Assembly: GCF_001646785.1 (NCBI RefSeq)
Contig: NZ_LRRH01000008.1
Span: 124,001 to 188,000 of the forward strand
Reading direction: 5' to 3'
DNA: 64,000 nucleotides
Source of the DNA: Rhodococcus phenolicus
Lineage (GTDB): Bacteria; Actinomycetota; Actinomycetes; Mycobacteriales; Mycobacteriaceae
Shown here: positions 42,830 through 51,862 of the stretch, one piece after another
Numbering within the stretch: the first letter of the stretch is position 1
Layout of the letters: each line of letters begins with the position of its first letter
Position numbers and translations under genes: made by a program
The notes under the pieces: generated by a model
Told to the model about the DNA's origin: nothing
Seen by the model: the letters and a program-made list of their open reading frames with translations, nothing else
The model's database searches: none

Positions 42830-44482
42830 ATGAGCATCGAGAAACCCGCAGCCTCGGGAGTCGGTTCAGGATCGGCTCTGGTCCTGGCGGTACTCGCGTC
42901 GGGGCAGTTCCTCATGACTCTCGACAGTTCGGTGATGAACGTGTCGATGGCGACGGTCGCGCAGGACGTCGACACCACGATCACGGGCATCCAGACCGCG
43001 ATCACCCTGTACACCCTGGTGATGGCATCGCTGATGATCACCGGCGGGAAGATCGGCTCCATCATGGGGCGGCGCAGGGCGTTCGGTCTCGGACTCATCG
43101 TCTACGGCATCGGATCGTTCGTCACCGGAATCGCCCCCAATCTCGGGATCCTGCTGCTGGGCTGGTCCCTGCTCGAAGGCATCGGCGCCGCGCTGATCAT
43201 GCCCGCGATCGTGTCGCTCGTCGCATCGAACTTCTCTCCCGAACGCCGTGCAGCGGCGTACGGCCTGGTCGCTGCCGCCGGGGCCATGGCGGTAGCGGTG
43301 GGTCCGTTGCTCGGCGGTGCGGTGACGACCTACGCATCGTGGCGGTACGTCTTCTTCGGTGAGGTCGTCGTGGTGGTGGTGATTCTGCTGGTTCTGCGCA
43401 AGGTGCAGGACGTGCCGCCGCAACGTACCCGGCTCGACCTCGTCAGTTCGGTGTTGTCCGTGATCGGGCTGGCCATGGTCGTCTACGGGGTGTTGCGGTC
43501 GAGCGAATGGGGCTGGGTCCGTTCCAAGTCCGGTGCCCCACAGGTGATCGGCATGTCACCGGTCATCTGGCTGGTGATCGGCGGGATGCTGGTTCTCTAC
43601 CTGTTCCTCCGACGTCAGCACTTCCTGACCGAGCGGGGACGTGAGGCGCTCGTCGATCCCGCTCTCCTGACGAACCGGCGGCTCACCGGCGGACTCGGAA
43701 TGTTCTTCGCGCAGTTCGCTGTACAGGCCGGGGTGTTCTTCTCCGTGCCGTTGTTCCTGTCGGTGGTTCTCGAACTGAGCGCGGTCCAGACCGGCGTCCG
43801 CATTCTGCCGCTGTCGATCGCACTGGTGCTCGCGGCGATCGGAATACCCAAGCTGTGGCCCCACGCGAACCCACAGCGCGTCGTCCGGCTCGGGCTCGGA
43901 TCGATGATCGTGGGCATCCTGATTCTCACCGCCGGCATGGATCCCGGTGCCGAGGCGGCAGTGGTATCGATCCCGATGCTGCTGATGGGTCTCGGATTGG
44001 GGGCGCTGGCCTCCCAACTCGGTGCGGTCACCGTGTCGGCGGTACCGGACTCGCGCAGCGCCGAGGTCGGCGGCCTGCAGAACACCGCCACCAATCTCGG
44101 TGCGTCGTTGGGGACCGCGTTGATCGGGTCGATTCTGATCGGCACGCTCACGTCCTCGGTCGTGGCGGGGATCGAGGACAATCCGGCGGTCCCGGCGTCC
44201 GTTCAGCAACAGGCCACCACCGACATGGCGGGCGGGGTTCCGTTCCTGTCGGACACCCAGCTCGCGAGCGCGCTGGACGAGTCCGGAGTCGACGCCGCCA
44301 CCCGGCAGGTGGTCGTCGACGTCAACTCGGAAGCTCGGCTCGAGGCGTTGCAGGTCGCGTTCGCCGTCACCGCGCTGATCGCGGTGGGCGCGTTGTTCGG
44401 GACGGGCCGACTGCCCCGTCGGGCCGTCGGCAGCGGAGGCGACGGTCAGCGCACCTCCGGAGACGCGGAGCCCGACGACTGA
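42830..44482 (+). CDS. MFS drug exporter, DHA2 (14-TMS) family
   Basis: 550 residues with about 14 membrane helices. Motif C-like and DHA2 marks: LMTLDSSVMNVSMATVAQDV (helix 1, Asp conserved), GGKIGSIMGRRRAFGLG (motif A), GIGAALIMPAIVSLVASNF, GPLLGGAVTTYASWRYVFF. A periplasmic loop lies near SKSGAPQVIG, and the soluble insert near IEDNPAVPASVQQQATTDMAGGV precedes the last helix. Proton-driven efflux of drugs or amphiphiles. Its 3' end overlaps the converging lipid-kinase gene by 37 bases. Confidence 0.92.
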   Translation: MSIEKPAASGVGSGSALVLAVLASGQFLMTLDSSVMNVSMATVAQDVDTTITGIQTAITLYTLVMASLMITGGKIGSIMGRRRAFGLGLIVYGIGSFVTGIAPNLGILLLGWSLLEGIGAALIMPAIVSLVASNFSPERRAAAYGLVAAAGAMAVAVGPLLGGAVTTYASWRYVFFGEVVVVVVILLVLRKVQDVPPQRTRLDLVSSVLSVIGLAMVVYGVLRSSEWGWVRSKSGAPQVIGMSPVIWLVIGGMLVLYLFLRRQHFLTERGREALVDPALLTNRRLTGGLGMFFAQFAVQAGVFFSVPLFLSVVLELSAVQTGVRILPLSIALVLAAIGIPKLWPHANPQRVVRLGLGSMIVGILILTAGMDPGAEAAVVSIPMLLMGLGLGALASQLGAVTVSAVPDSRSAEVGGLQNTATNLGASLGTALIGSILIGTLTSSVVAGIEDNPAVPASVQQQATTDMAGGVPFLSDTQLASALDESGVDAATRQVVVDVNSEARLEALQVAFAVTALIAVGALFGTGRLPRRAVGSGGDGQRTSGDAEPDD

Positions 44483-45795
44483 CGACGCGGCAGGGCCAGT
44501 TCGCGCAGCCGCACCCAGTCCAGTGCCGGCGCCGGAACACGCACGCCCGGTCGGTTCCGGGGAACGCGCACCCGCAACGCCCCCGGGGTGATCGTGCACC
44601 GCACCGGTGTCGGCACCCGCAGGGACTCGCCGTCGACACCGACCGGGATGTCGGGTGCGTCGGCGTCGACGACCACCTCGGTTGCGGTGCGCTGCACGAG
44701 CCCTCGGCTGCGCGCGCGGTTCAGCAGACCCACCGCCTGCCGGGCACCGGACACCGCGATCGCCACCACCCCGAGCCGGCCCCGGTCGAGCCGGGTGCGC
44801 CGGCCCAGCCCGGCCAGATCGTCCGTGGTGTAGGGCCCGTTGCTGACGAGGATCGCCTGCGGACCGTCGACGAGTTCCCCGTCGATTCGGGCACGCAACC
44901 GCACACCGCTGCTGCCTGCGAGCAGATCCGGCAGCATCTCCAGAACGGTCCCGGTCTTGTCGTCGCGATAGTGGGGGCTCTGCACGATGTCGGCGTACAC
45001 CCCGAACGAGGCATTGTTGACGAACGTACGGCCGTCGATATCGCCGAGATCGACGTGCAGCTCGACTCCGTCGCGCAACGCATCGAGGCAGGCCGCGGGG
45101 TCGTCACGGTCCAGACCGAGGTCGAGCGCGAAATGGTTGCGGGTGCCGGCGCTGATGACGAGAAACGGCAGGTCGTGTGCGGCGGCGATCCCCGCGACGA
45201 GCGCCTGGGTACCGTCGCCACCGGCCACCCCCAGCAGATCCGCACCGCGCGCGACCGCTTCGAGCGCCAGCGCCTCGACGTCGACGGGCTCTGGCCCGTC
45301 GAGCAACGCGACCGTCGCGCCCAGTGCCTCTGCCTTGTTCTGCAGATCGAACGCGATCACCTTCCCGCCGCCGGAACGCGGATTCATCACCAGGAAGGGT
45401 TGATTCACCGGTGTCGCGGGATACTCGGGCTGACCGGTCTCGTCGTGGTGGATCCGCAACGCCGCGCGGGCACACACGAGAGCGAGAGCGACGAGAACAC
45501 CCGCGACGACCACCACCCAGAGGCGCCGCTCGTGAATGTACAGCGCCAGCACCACGATCGGCACGACGACGGCCAGGGCGAGCGCCCCGGCCCGGAGCAC
45601 ACCGCGCCGGGACAGGAACCAGTAGACCGCGGCCACGGTGACCGCGACCGCGACGATCCCCACGACCACGAGCAGCACGGCGCCGCCGAGGCCCGCCTCG
45701 ACGATCGGCACGACGATCGCGGCGAGCACACACAGCCCGGCGGCCCGCGCCCACCAGCGCGCCGCGCCCGGAACCTCGTCGACGACGGCGGACAC
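44446..45795 (-). CDS. Membrane-anchored diacylglycerol/lipid kinase
   Basis: 449 residues. The first ~115 hold three to four membrane helices, an extra module not present in soluble YegS/DgkB kinases. The kinase domain begins at FLVMNPRSGGGKV (nucleotide site), with GVAGGDGTQALVAGIAA (GGDGT motif), SAGTRNHFALDLGLDRDDP and FVNNASFGVYADIVQ. The C-terminal beta-domain includes VDGESLRVPTPVRC. It phosphorylates a lipid such as diacylglycerol, or a long-chain base. GTG start, 6 bases after the stop of the membrane protein gene before it. Third gene of a leftward operon. Confidence 0.87.
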   Translation of the reverse strand: MSAVVDEVPGAARWWARAAGLCVLAAIVVPIVEAGLGGAVLLVVVGIVAVAVTVAAVYWFLSRRGVLRAGALALAVVVPIVVLALYIHERRLWVVVVAGVLVALALVCARAALRIHHDETGQPEYPATPVNQPFLVMNPRSGGGKVIAFDLQNKAEALGATVALLDGPEPVDVEALALEAVARGADLLGVAGGDGTQALVAGIAAAHDLPFLVISAGTRNHFALDLGLDRDDPAACLDALRDGVELHVDLGDIDGRTFVNNASFGVYADIVQSPHYRDDKTGTVLEMLPDLLAGSSGVRLRARIDGELVDGPQAILVSNGPYTTDDLAGLGRRTRLDRGRLGVVAIAVSGARQAVGLLNRARSRGLVQRTATEVVVDADAPDIPVGVDGESLRVPTPVRCTITPGALRVRVPRNRPGVRVPAPALDWVRLRELALPRRQSSGSASPEVR

Positions 45796-45801
45796 GATCC
45801 G

Positions 45802-47235
45802 CTACCCGCTCGGCGTCTCGGCGTCGTCCGACGGCGTGGTGCCGGCGTCGGACTGCGCCTGCCAGGTGCGCACGGGACGCACGAACACTTCCAGGACCAG
45901 CAGTGCGAGGAGCACACCGATCACGATCCACACGACGACCAACCCGGTGGGGTAACGCCAGAACGTCAGCAACAGCGCCCCGACCGCGATGATCGCCACT
46001 CGCAACGGAACCCGGGCCCGGGCCACCCAGAGTTCGACCTCGTTCGGTGGACGTGTGCGCCGCACGCGTTGCACGGCATCCAGTCCACGTCCGAATCCAC
46101 GGCGCACCGCGGTGGCCGACGCCGATCCCCCGGTCAGATAGGCGGCCAGGGCGATCACCAGCCCGAGGAGTGCCACGCCGCGAAGCGCCGCCCGCAGCGG
46201 CACCAGCACGGTGTCGATGAGCGTCGTGGCCGCGTCGGGAGACAGCACGTCGGGCGGTATGTTGTCGAGATAGATTGCGCGCCCGATGATCAACGCGATC
46301 GCGAGGACGAGCATCCCGAGCGCGAGGGCGACACCGACGAACGCGAGGGCACGCAGCCGCCGGCCGGCCGGTGCGACGACGACGGCGGCCACCGCCGCGG
46401 CGATGGTCACCCACGGCAGGATGCCGGATGCCTTGTCCAGCGCGGACACAGCGCGTTGCGCACGTACGAGATCCGGCGACTGGAACAGCACGAACTGCTT
46501 GTCGATCGCCGGGATCTTCTCCGCGAACGTGAAACCCCGATCGATCAGCCGTGCCTTCACGTTGTCGATGACCGTGCCCAGCGAGATGCTCACGGTTCCG
46601 GACTCGTCCACCGTCACCGACGACGGTCCGACCTCGCCCGTCACGACCGCGACCAGACCGGTGTGGGCGGCACGGTTCGCCTGGATCCACAGGTCGTCGA
46701 ACTGGTCGCTCTGCACCAGCGACAGCACGGTCTCGTTGACGAAGCTGCGTGCCTGCCCGGCGATCACCGGAGCAAGTCCTTCGATCGCGCGATCGAGACG
46801 CGGCGCGTTCTCGGTTGCAGGCACCACGTCGGTGAGCGCCGCCAGCGCGTCCGCGGTGAGTTGCTGGACGTCGACTCTCGCGAAGATCTCGTCGGTGACG
46901 GTGTTGGCGATCTCGTTCTGGATCGCGGGGTCCGACCCGAGCGGGGCCACCGTGGTGACGTAGCGGTCCGTGTCCAGGATCTCTCCGCGCACGAACCGCG
47001 CCGACACCGTCGCGATCGCGAGGATCGCGACGAGGACGGTCAGGATCGTCACCGCCGTCCACCTCAGCGCGTGGCGAGGTTCCCGCGCCGACGGCGTGAC
47101 CGCGGGCGAGACCTCCGCGGCCTGCGACCGCAGGGTCGCGACCTCGGCGCGCAGTCGCTCCAGTTCGGCCCGCTCGCCCGAGGCGAGCGGGCCGTCCGGG
47201 ACACCCGATCCGGTCTGGCCGGCACCCGATGTCAT
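45802..47235 (-). CDS. Integral membrane protein with large extracytoplasmic domain
   Basis: 477 residues. An N-terminal coiled stretch (ERAELERLRAEVATLRSQ) is followed by a membrane helix (about 60-82). Then comes a ~190-residue external domain with repeats of IQNEIANTVTDEIFARV / LTADALAALTDVVP type, then helices near 275-295, 300-320, 355-375, 418-436 and 440-460. The family is a common actinobacterial hypothetical; function unknown. It sits between the DUF7144-like gene (13 bases upstream) and the lipid kinase (6 bases downstream) and is co-transcribed with them. Confidence 0.8.
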   Translation of the reverse strand: MTSGAGQTGSGVPDGPLASGERAELERLRAEVATLRSQAAEVSPAVTPSAREPRHALRWTAVTILTVLVAILAIATVSARFVRGEILDTDRYVTTVAPLGSDPAIQNEIANTVTDEIFARVDVQQLTADALAALTDVVPATENAPRLDRAIEGLAPVIAGQARSFVNETVLSLVQSDQFDDLWIQANRAAHTGLVAVVTGEVGPSSVTVDESGTVSISLGTVIDNVKARLIDRGFTFAEKIPAIDKQFVLFQSPDLVRAQRAVSALDKASGILPWVTIAAAVAAVVVAPAGRRLRALAFVGVALALGMLVLAIALIIGRAIYLDNIPPDVLSPDAATTLIDTVLVPLRAALRGVALLGLVIALAAYLTGGSASATAVRRGFGRGLDAVQRVRRTRPPNEVELWVARARVPLRVAIIAVGALLLTFWRYPTGLVVVWIVIGVLLALLVLEVFVRPVRTWQAQSDAGTTPSDDAETPSG

Positions 47236-47248
47236 GGCAGTGGGGCGA

Positions 47249-47674
47249 TCAGTAGAGCTCGGGCTGTGGCTTCCACGTCGACACCGCCCAGATGACCACG
47301 ATGTCGAGCGCGATGATCAGGATCGACCACCACGGGTAGTACGGCAGCCACAGGAAATTCGCGATGATCGACAGCGCCGCGATGATGACCGCGGTGACCC
47401 TCGCCCACGTCTGACCCGCCATCAACGCGATACCCACGAGGACCATGAGGATGCCGAGAACGATGTGGATCCAGCCCCAGCCGGTGAAGTCCAGCTTGTA
47501 CATGTATTCGACGCCGCGCACGAACACTTCGTCCTCTGCGACGGCGGCGATACCTTGGAAGAGGGAGATGATGCCGAGGGTCACGAGGATCACCGCGGCT
47601 CCGATGGAGGTCCCCGCGGCGATCCCTTGTCTGACCCCGCCGTCCCCCTGATTGACACGCACATCTTCGGACAT
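47249..47674 (-). CDS. Small four-helix membrane protein, DUF7144-like (paralogue of 22357)
   Basis: 141 residues, four hydrophobic helices, with GISLFQGIAAVAED-like and GWIHIVLGILM segments and the ending LPYYPWWSILIIALDIVVIWAVSTW shared with the protein at 22357-22776. The ATG has AAAGGGACC upstream. First gene of a leftward operon with the membrane protein and lipid kinase, suggesting an envelope role. Function unknown. Confidence 0.87.
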   Translation of the reverse strand: MSEDVRVNQGDGGVRQGIAAGTSIGAAVILVTLGIISLFQGIAAVAEDEVFVRGVEYMYKLDFTGWGWIHIVLGILMVLVGIALMAGQTWARVTAVIIAALSIIANFLWLPYYPWWSILIIALDIVVIWAVSTWKPQPELY

Positions 47675-47929
47675 ATCGGTCCCTTTCACGAAGTGAGTGG
47701 TATCGGTAGTATGCGCGCGGTTCGCCTTCTCGGCATGTTTTTGATCATCGAGATCGGGACACCGGCCCACAGCCGACACGGGGCGGGGCCCGGGCGGGAA
47801 TTGCGCGGGGCGGCACTGGATGTCGGCGGCGTCCCGCCTGCCAGCGGAAACACGGCGGAGCCCGGCGCGGAGGGCTATCGTCGAGGAGGCCGAAACGCAG
47901 TACCCGTCCTCTCACGAAAAGAGACCACC

Positions 47930-48379
47930 GTGACCGGTACCGAACTCGACGAGATGGGGCCCATCGACTATCTCGTCATCGAATTCCCTGCCGACCGCCC
48001 TCCGAACGGTTCCGCACTGCCGCACCTCGTCGACCTGGTCGAGCGCGGCATCATCCGTGTGCTGGACCTCGAATTCGTCCAGAAGAGTACCGACGGGTCC
48101 GTCACGGGTATCGACATCGCCGACGTCGGCCTCGAAGGCGACTTGGACGTGACGTTGTTCGCCGAAGCGTACTCCGGGCTGCTCGACGACACCGATCTCG
48201 CCGACGCCGGCGAGGCACTGGAGCCCGGGTGCTCGGCCGCCGTCCTGATCTACGAGAACACCTGGGCCGCGCCGTTGGCAACAGCATTGCGCCGCAACGG
48301 CGCTCAGCTCGTCGCTTCCGGCCGGGTGCCGGTACAGAGCATCCTGGCGTCGCTCGACGCCCTCGAATCCGAGAGCTGA
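47930..48379 (+). CDS. DUF6325-like small acidic protein
   Basis: 149 residues, GTG start. It begins MGPIDYLVIEFPADRPPNGSALPHLVDLVERGIIRVLDLEFV, a pattern of actinobacterial proteins that often precede SHOCT-domain proteins, as here. It continues with YSGLLDDTDLADAGEALEPG and VLIYENTWAAPLATALRRNG. No catalytic motif. Soluble, probably a general-stress protein. The SHOCT gene follows after 34 bases with its own GAGAAAGG site. Confidence 0.8.
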   Translation: MTGTELDEMGPIDYLVIEFPADRPPNGSALPHLVDLVERGIIRVLDLEFVQKSTDGSVTGIDIADVGLEGDLDVTLFAEAYSGLLDDTDLADAGEALEPGCSAAVLIYENTWAAPLATALRRNGAQLVASGRVPVQSILASLDALESES

Positions 48380-48413
48380 CGACAGCCGCACATCCGAGAG
48401 AAAGGTCGAATCC

Positions 48414-48710
48414 ATGCCCGGATTGCTCCGCGGCGTCGCCCGGACCGCCGTCATCGCGGGAACCGCGACGTCCGTATCGAATCGGGTCTCGCGTCGCCAG
48501 GGCCGACGTTGGGCTCAGCAGGAACAGGAAGAGTACGCGCGAGCGCAGCAGCAGGCCGCGCCGACACCGCCGCCACCGCCGCCCGCGCCCCCGGCTTCGG
48601 GTGGCGTCGACCGGCTCGAGGCACTCAAGCAGCTCGGCGAGCTGAAAACTCAGGGCGTTCTGACCGACGCCGAGTTCGAAGCGGAGAAGGCCCGCATCCT
48701 CGCCGGCTGA
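48414..48710 (+). CDS. SHOCT-domain protein
   Basis: 98 residues. A hydrophobic N-terminal patch (RTAVIAGTATSVSNRV) is followed by a Gln/Ala/Pro-rich linker with eight prolines around residues 51-61. The C-terminal ~30 residues form a SHOCT helix pair (DRLEALKQLGELKTQGVLTDAEFEAEKARIL). SHOCT domains help oligomerisation. Read with the DUF6325-like gene. Confidence 0.87.
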   Translation: MPGLLRGVARTAVIAGTATSVSNRVSRRQGRRWAQQEQEEYARAQQQAAPTPPPPPPAPPASGGVDRLEALKQLGELKTQGVLTDAEFEAEKARILAG

Positions 48711-48791
48711 CTCCGCGTGCACGCCTCTCCCGGCGCGCCCTCCCAACGACATTCGGGATGAGCGCGCCGGGAGCCGAGGCGACCGTCCGCG

Positions 48792-49184
48792 TCAGCTCAC
48801 GGTCGTCTGCCCCAGTGCGCGGGCCTTGAGCTGCTGGAACTCCGCTTCGTTGATCACACCCGAGTCCAGCAGCGCCTTCGCCTCCGAAATATGTTCGGCG
48901 GGAGACTTTCCCGCCACCTGGCGGATGTACTCGTCCGTGGCCTGTTTGGCCTCGGACTGCGCCTCTCGTGCACGCGCTGCCATCCCCCGGCCGCGGACCA
49001 CCAGGTACACGAGCGCACTCAGGTACGGGAACAGCACCAGCACGATCAGCCACGCGGCCTTGGCCCAGCCGGAGAGATGGTGATCCCGGAACAGGTCGAC
49101 CAGGATCTGGAACAGCACGATCAGGTACGCCACGAAAGCGAACACCACGACCGTGTACCACACGTAATCCCAAAACGAATCCAT
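48792..49184 (-). CDS. PLDc_N/SHOCT membrane protein
   Basis: 130 residues. Two membrane helices (about 7-30 and 42-65) with the PLDc_N-type sequence GWAKAAWLIVLVLFPYLSALVYLVVRGRGM. Then a coiled acidic linker and a C-terminal SHOCT segment (ISEAKALLDSGVINEAEFQQLKARAL). The start is the ATG at 49184, since the upstream frame is not protein-like. Function unknown. The second SHOCT protein within 800 bases, on the opposite strand. Confidence 0.87.
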   Translation of the reverse strand: MDSFWDYVWYTVVVFAFVAYLIVLFQILVDLFRDHHLSGWAKAAWLIVLVLFPYLSALVYLVVRGRGMAARAREAQSEAKQATDEYIRQVAGKSPAEHISEAKALLDSGVINEAEFQQLKARALGQTTVS

Positions 49185-49309
49185 GACGTGAACCCCTTCC
49201 GAGTAACCGTGCAAACCGATCCCTCCCGAGGAGGGATCCACCGGCTATCTTTGCTCCCGCGGGGCGCGCAAACCCCGAACTTCGCGAAAAAAGGGATATT
49301 CGGGTCTGC

Positions 49310-50722
49310 TCAGATACCGGCGCGCGCCTTCACCAGGCCCTGGTCGATCGCGTCGACGAGCTGCTGCCGGTCGCGCTCGTTGCGCTGCGAGTAGACGTCG
49401 GCGAACGTGGCGATCGCGTCGTCGAATTCCGCGTCGGAACCGAGGTACGCCGCGATCGAGATGCGATCGCTCGACCGCGCGTGCCCGTAGGCGAGCACCC
49501 GGCCGCACAACCTGCCGTACAACGTCATTCCCGTCGGGGTCATCGCTTCGACGACCGCAGAGCCCTTGCCGTCGCGGAGCTGGCGGATGTAGAAGTCCCG
49601 GCGGATCCCGTCGGCGCCGGTCCCCTGCTGCCAGCCGAGGAAGATGTCGCTGGCGGCCTGCATCAGCCGCTGCCCGTTGACGACGCGTTCACCCTCGTTC
49701 GAGAACGTCGGCCCGTTCACGTAGTCCGCCAGCACGGAGCGCTGCGCTTCCTTCGCCTGCAGGAACAGGGGATCGTCGTCGTCCTTGCCTCGCATGAGCA
49801 GGATCCATGCCCGGGTTCCGACACTGCCGACCCCGACGACCTTGCGGGCCGCCTGCACGAACTCGAACTGCTCGAGCAGGACGCGGCGGTCCCATTGGAG
49901 TGTCGCCCGGTAGGACCGGATCCGCTGATGGAGCTCCTGATAGATCAGTTCGGTGTCGAGATCCGCGAAGACCTCCTCGACCGGGACGATGAGCGGTGGT
50001 GCGCTGATGATCCGGCGTTCCCCGTCCACCACCGTGGTCAGCTTGCCGAGCGCCTGCACGCTGTCGCGGTGCATCGACTTCTCGATCAGCTTGCGCGTGC
50101 GTTTCTTCATCGACGAATCGAGTTCGTCCCGCAGATCCACGAGTTCGGTGGACGGTTCGACGTGCGAGTACCAGACCGCGAGGTTTCCTCGCTCGGCCTG
50201 CGCAAGCATCGTCTCGCGGTATTCGGCGGCACACGCCCGGGTGATCCGTTTGCGTTCCTTGCCGGTGAACCCGTTGTCGCGAGCGGCGACCGCGAGACTC
50301 GCCACGAGCCTCTTGACGTCCCATTCGAACGGACCGGGATAGGTCTCGTCGAAGTCGTTGACGTCGAACGCCAGCTTGCGTTCCGGGGTGGCGAAGATCC
50401 CGAAGTTGCTCAGGTGCGCGTCGCCGCACAACTGGGAATGCAGCCCGCTGTCCGGCGTGCGGGACAGGTCGTCGGCCATCACGAGGGCGGCGCCGCGATA
50501 GAACGCGAACGGTGAACTCGACATCCGTCCGTAACGGACCGAGATCAGTTGGGGGATGCGGGTCTCGGCCTGCTTCCGGAGCAGGGCCAGCGGGTCGCGG
50601 CCGTCGTCGGGTGAGACTTCGGCGAGCGCGGCGATCGGGGTGGCGCGCCGCGCCGCGAGACCGACCTCGACACGCTCTTCACGCGTGGGGTGCGGAACGA
50701 CGTGCCCGTTCGTGTCCGACAT
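49310..50722 (-). CDS. DUF2252 family protein
   Basis: 470 residues. The family core is kinase-like: FAFYRGAALVMADDL, LCGDAHLSNFGIFATPERKLAFDVNDFDET (the HxxN and DxD pattern of aminoglycoside-phosphotransferase-type folds), WDVKRLVASLAVAAR, and VGVGSVGTRAWILLMRG. Biochemical role unknown. GGAGGG lies 7 bases before the ATG. The C-terminal CGRVLAYGHARSSDRISIAAYLGSDAEFDDAIATFADVYSQR is the typical ending. Confidence 0.88.
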   Translation of the reverse strand: MSDTNGHVVPHPTREERVEVGLAARRATPIAALAEVSPDDGRDPLALLRKQAETRIPQLISVRYGRMSSSPFAFYRGAALVMADDLSRTPDSGLHSQLCGDAHLSNFGIFATPERKLAFDVNDFDETYPGPFEWDVKRLVASLAVAARDNGFTGKERKRITRACAAEYRETMLAQAERGNLAVWYSHVEPSTELVDLRDELDSSMKKRTRKLIEKSMHRDSVQALGKLTTVVDGERRIISAPPLIVPVEEVFADLDTELIYQELHQRIRSYRATLQWDRRVLLEQFEFVQAARKVVGVGSVGTRAWILLMRGKDDDDPLFLQAKEAQRSVLADYVNGPTFSNEGERVVNGQRLMQAASDIFLGWQQGTGADGIRRDFYIRQLRDGKGSAVVEAMTPTGMTLYGRLCGRVLAYGHARSSDRISIAAYLGSDAEFDDAIATFADVYSQRNERDRQQLVDAIDQGLVKARAGI

Positions 50723-50936
50723 GGCTGATCCCTCCGAGCGGCTGCGCCGTCGTTCCGGTCCACACGGCCGGTCGTCCGGCAAGCAGGATGTGCGGGTGCC
50801 GGCGGCCGGCCGGCGGGTTCCACGGTATCCCGCTCACGGCGCCACGGTGCGGCGAACGACGCACCGATCGCCGTGTGCGGCCGAAGGACCCACCCGCCGG
50901 GCGCGACCGAGAGGCGCGGCCCGCTCGGAGAAGCGG

Positions 50937-51773
50937 TCAGCCGGTCACGCGTGCCGCGTTGCCCGCATCGACGGGCAGCACCGTGCCGCTGATGTGCGAG
51001 GATCCCTCGGCGGCGAAGAACAGCACGACCCGGGTGATCTCCGCGGGGTCGAGCCACGGCACCGGCTGTGCGTGCAGGGACGTGAACACCGGGGCCACGT
51101 CGTCGGCGGTCGGCTTCTCGAGGTCGGGCCGCAGCATGCCGTACAGGAAGTCGTTGTGGATCATCGGGGTCGAGATGTTGCCGGGAGCGATCGCGTTGAC
51201 GGTGATGCCGTGCTGGGCGAGGTCGAGCGCGGCGCTCTTGGTCAGACCGATGACCCCCCACTTGGACGCGCTGTAGGCGGCCATGTTCGTGTTGCCGGCA
51301 CGTCCGAGCATCGAGGATATCGTCACGATCCGGCCGTAGCCGCGCTCGATCATGCCGGGCGCGACCGCCCCGATGGTGTTGAACACGCCCGTGAGGTTCG
51401 ACGAGATCGCCTCGTCCCACATGTTCTGCGGCATCATCTGCACCGGTGCGGCCACGGAAACCCCGGCGTTGGCGACCGCGATGTCGATGCGGCCGAACTC
51501 GTCGGTGGCGCGCGCGACGAGGGCGTCGAGTGCGCCGCGGTCGGCAGTGTCGAGTTTCTCGGCGATCACCCGCCGGCCGGTGGCCTCGACCAGGCGGACG
51601 GTTTCGGCGAGGTCGTCGTCGGTCGCGAGTGGGTAGAACACCGCGTCGCTGTTCTCGCAGCGATCACAGATCACGATGTCGGCGCCGCGCTCGGCGAGGG
51701 CGACCGCGTGTGAGCGCCCCTGTCCGCGTGCGCCACCGGTGATCAGCGCGACCTTGCCTTCGAATTCGTTCAC
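50937..51773 (-). CDS. Mycofactocin-coupled SDR family oxidoreductase
   Basis: 278 residues. ITGGARGQGRSHAVALAERGADIVICD is followed by an insert (CENSDAVFYPLATDDDLAETVRLVEATGRR) typical of the mycofactocin-dependent SDRs, which keep NAD bound and use mycofactocin as external electron acceptor. Catalytic Ser in ISSMLGRAG, Tyr/Lys in YSASKWGVIG. Start GTG 51773 with AGGAG 5 bases upstream. It lies 89 bases after ltp2 in the same direction but a 16-bp hairpin stands between. Likely substrate: a secondary alcohol, perhaps a steroid; not proven. Confidence 0.85.
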   Translation of the reverse strand: MNEFEGKVALITGGARGQGRSHAVALAERGADIVICDRCENSDAVFYPLATDDDLAETVRLVEATGRRVIAEKLDTADRGALDALVARATDEFGRIDIAVANAGVSVAAPVQMMPQNMWDEAISSNLTGVFNTIGAVAPGMIERGYGRIVTISSMLGRAGNTNMAAYSASKWGVIGLTKSAALDLAQHGITVNAIAPGNISTPMIHNDFLYGMLRPDLEKPTADDVAPVFTSLHAQPVPWLDPAEITRVVLFFAAEGSSHISGTVLPVDAGNAARVTG

Positions 51774-51812
51774 GTCCACTCCTGTGTCTCGGCTGTCGGA
51801 ACATCGATACGT

Positions 51813-51847
51813 GAGTGGGATCGGTTCTACCAGAACCGATCCCACTC
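51813..51847 (-). terminator. Strong inverted repeat between ltp2 and the SDR gene
   Basis: Perfect 16-bp arms GAGTGGGATCGGTTCT (51813-51828) and AGAACCGATCCCACTC (51832-51847) with a 3-base loop. It begins 15 bases past the ltp2 stop on the minus strand, so it probably ends the chs-ltp2 transcript. Its perfect symmetry also allows a role as operator for the SDR gene. Confidence 0.65.
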
Positions 51848-51862
51848 AACGGGCCACGGAGG

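Noticed and set aside
43855-47295. Very long open frame (over 1100 codons) on the plus strand
   Set aside because: It is opposite the lipid kinase, membrane protein and DUF7144 genes, which have clear motifs. Its translation is Arg/Gly/Asp-rich low-complexity sequence, the usual shadow in high-GC DNA.
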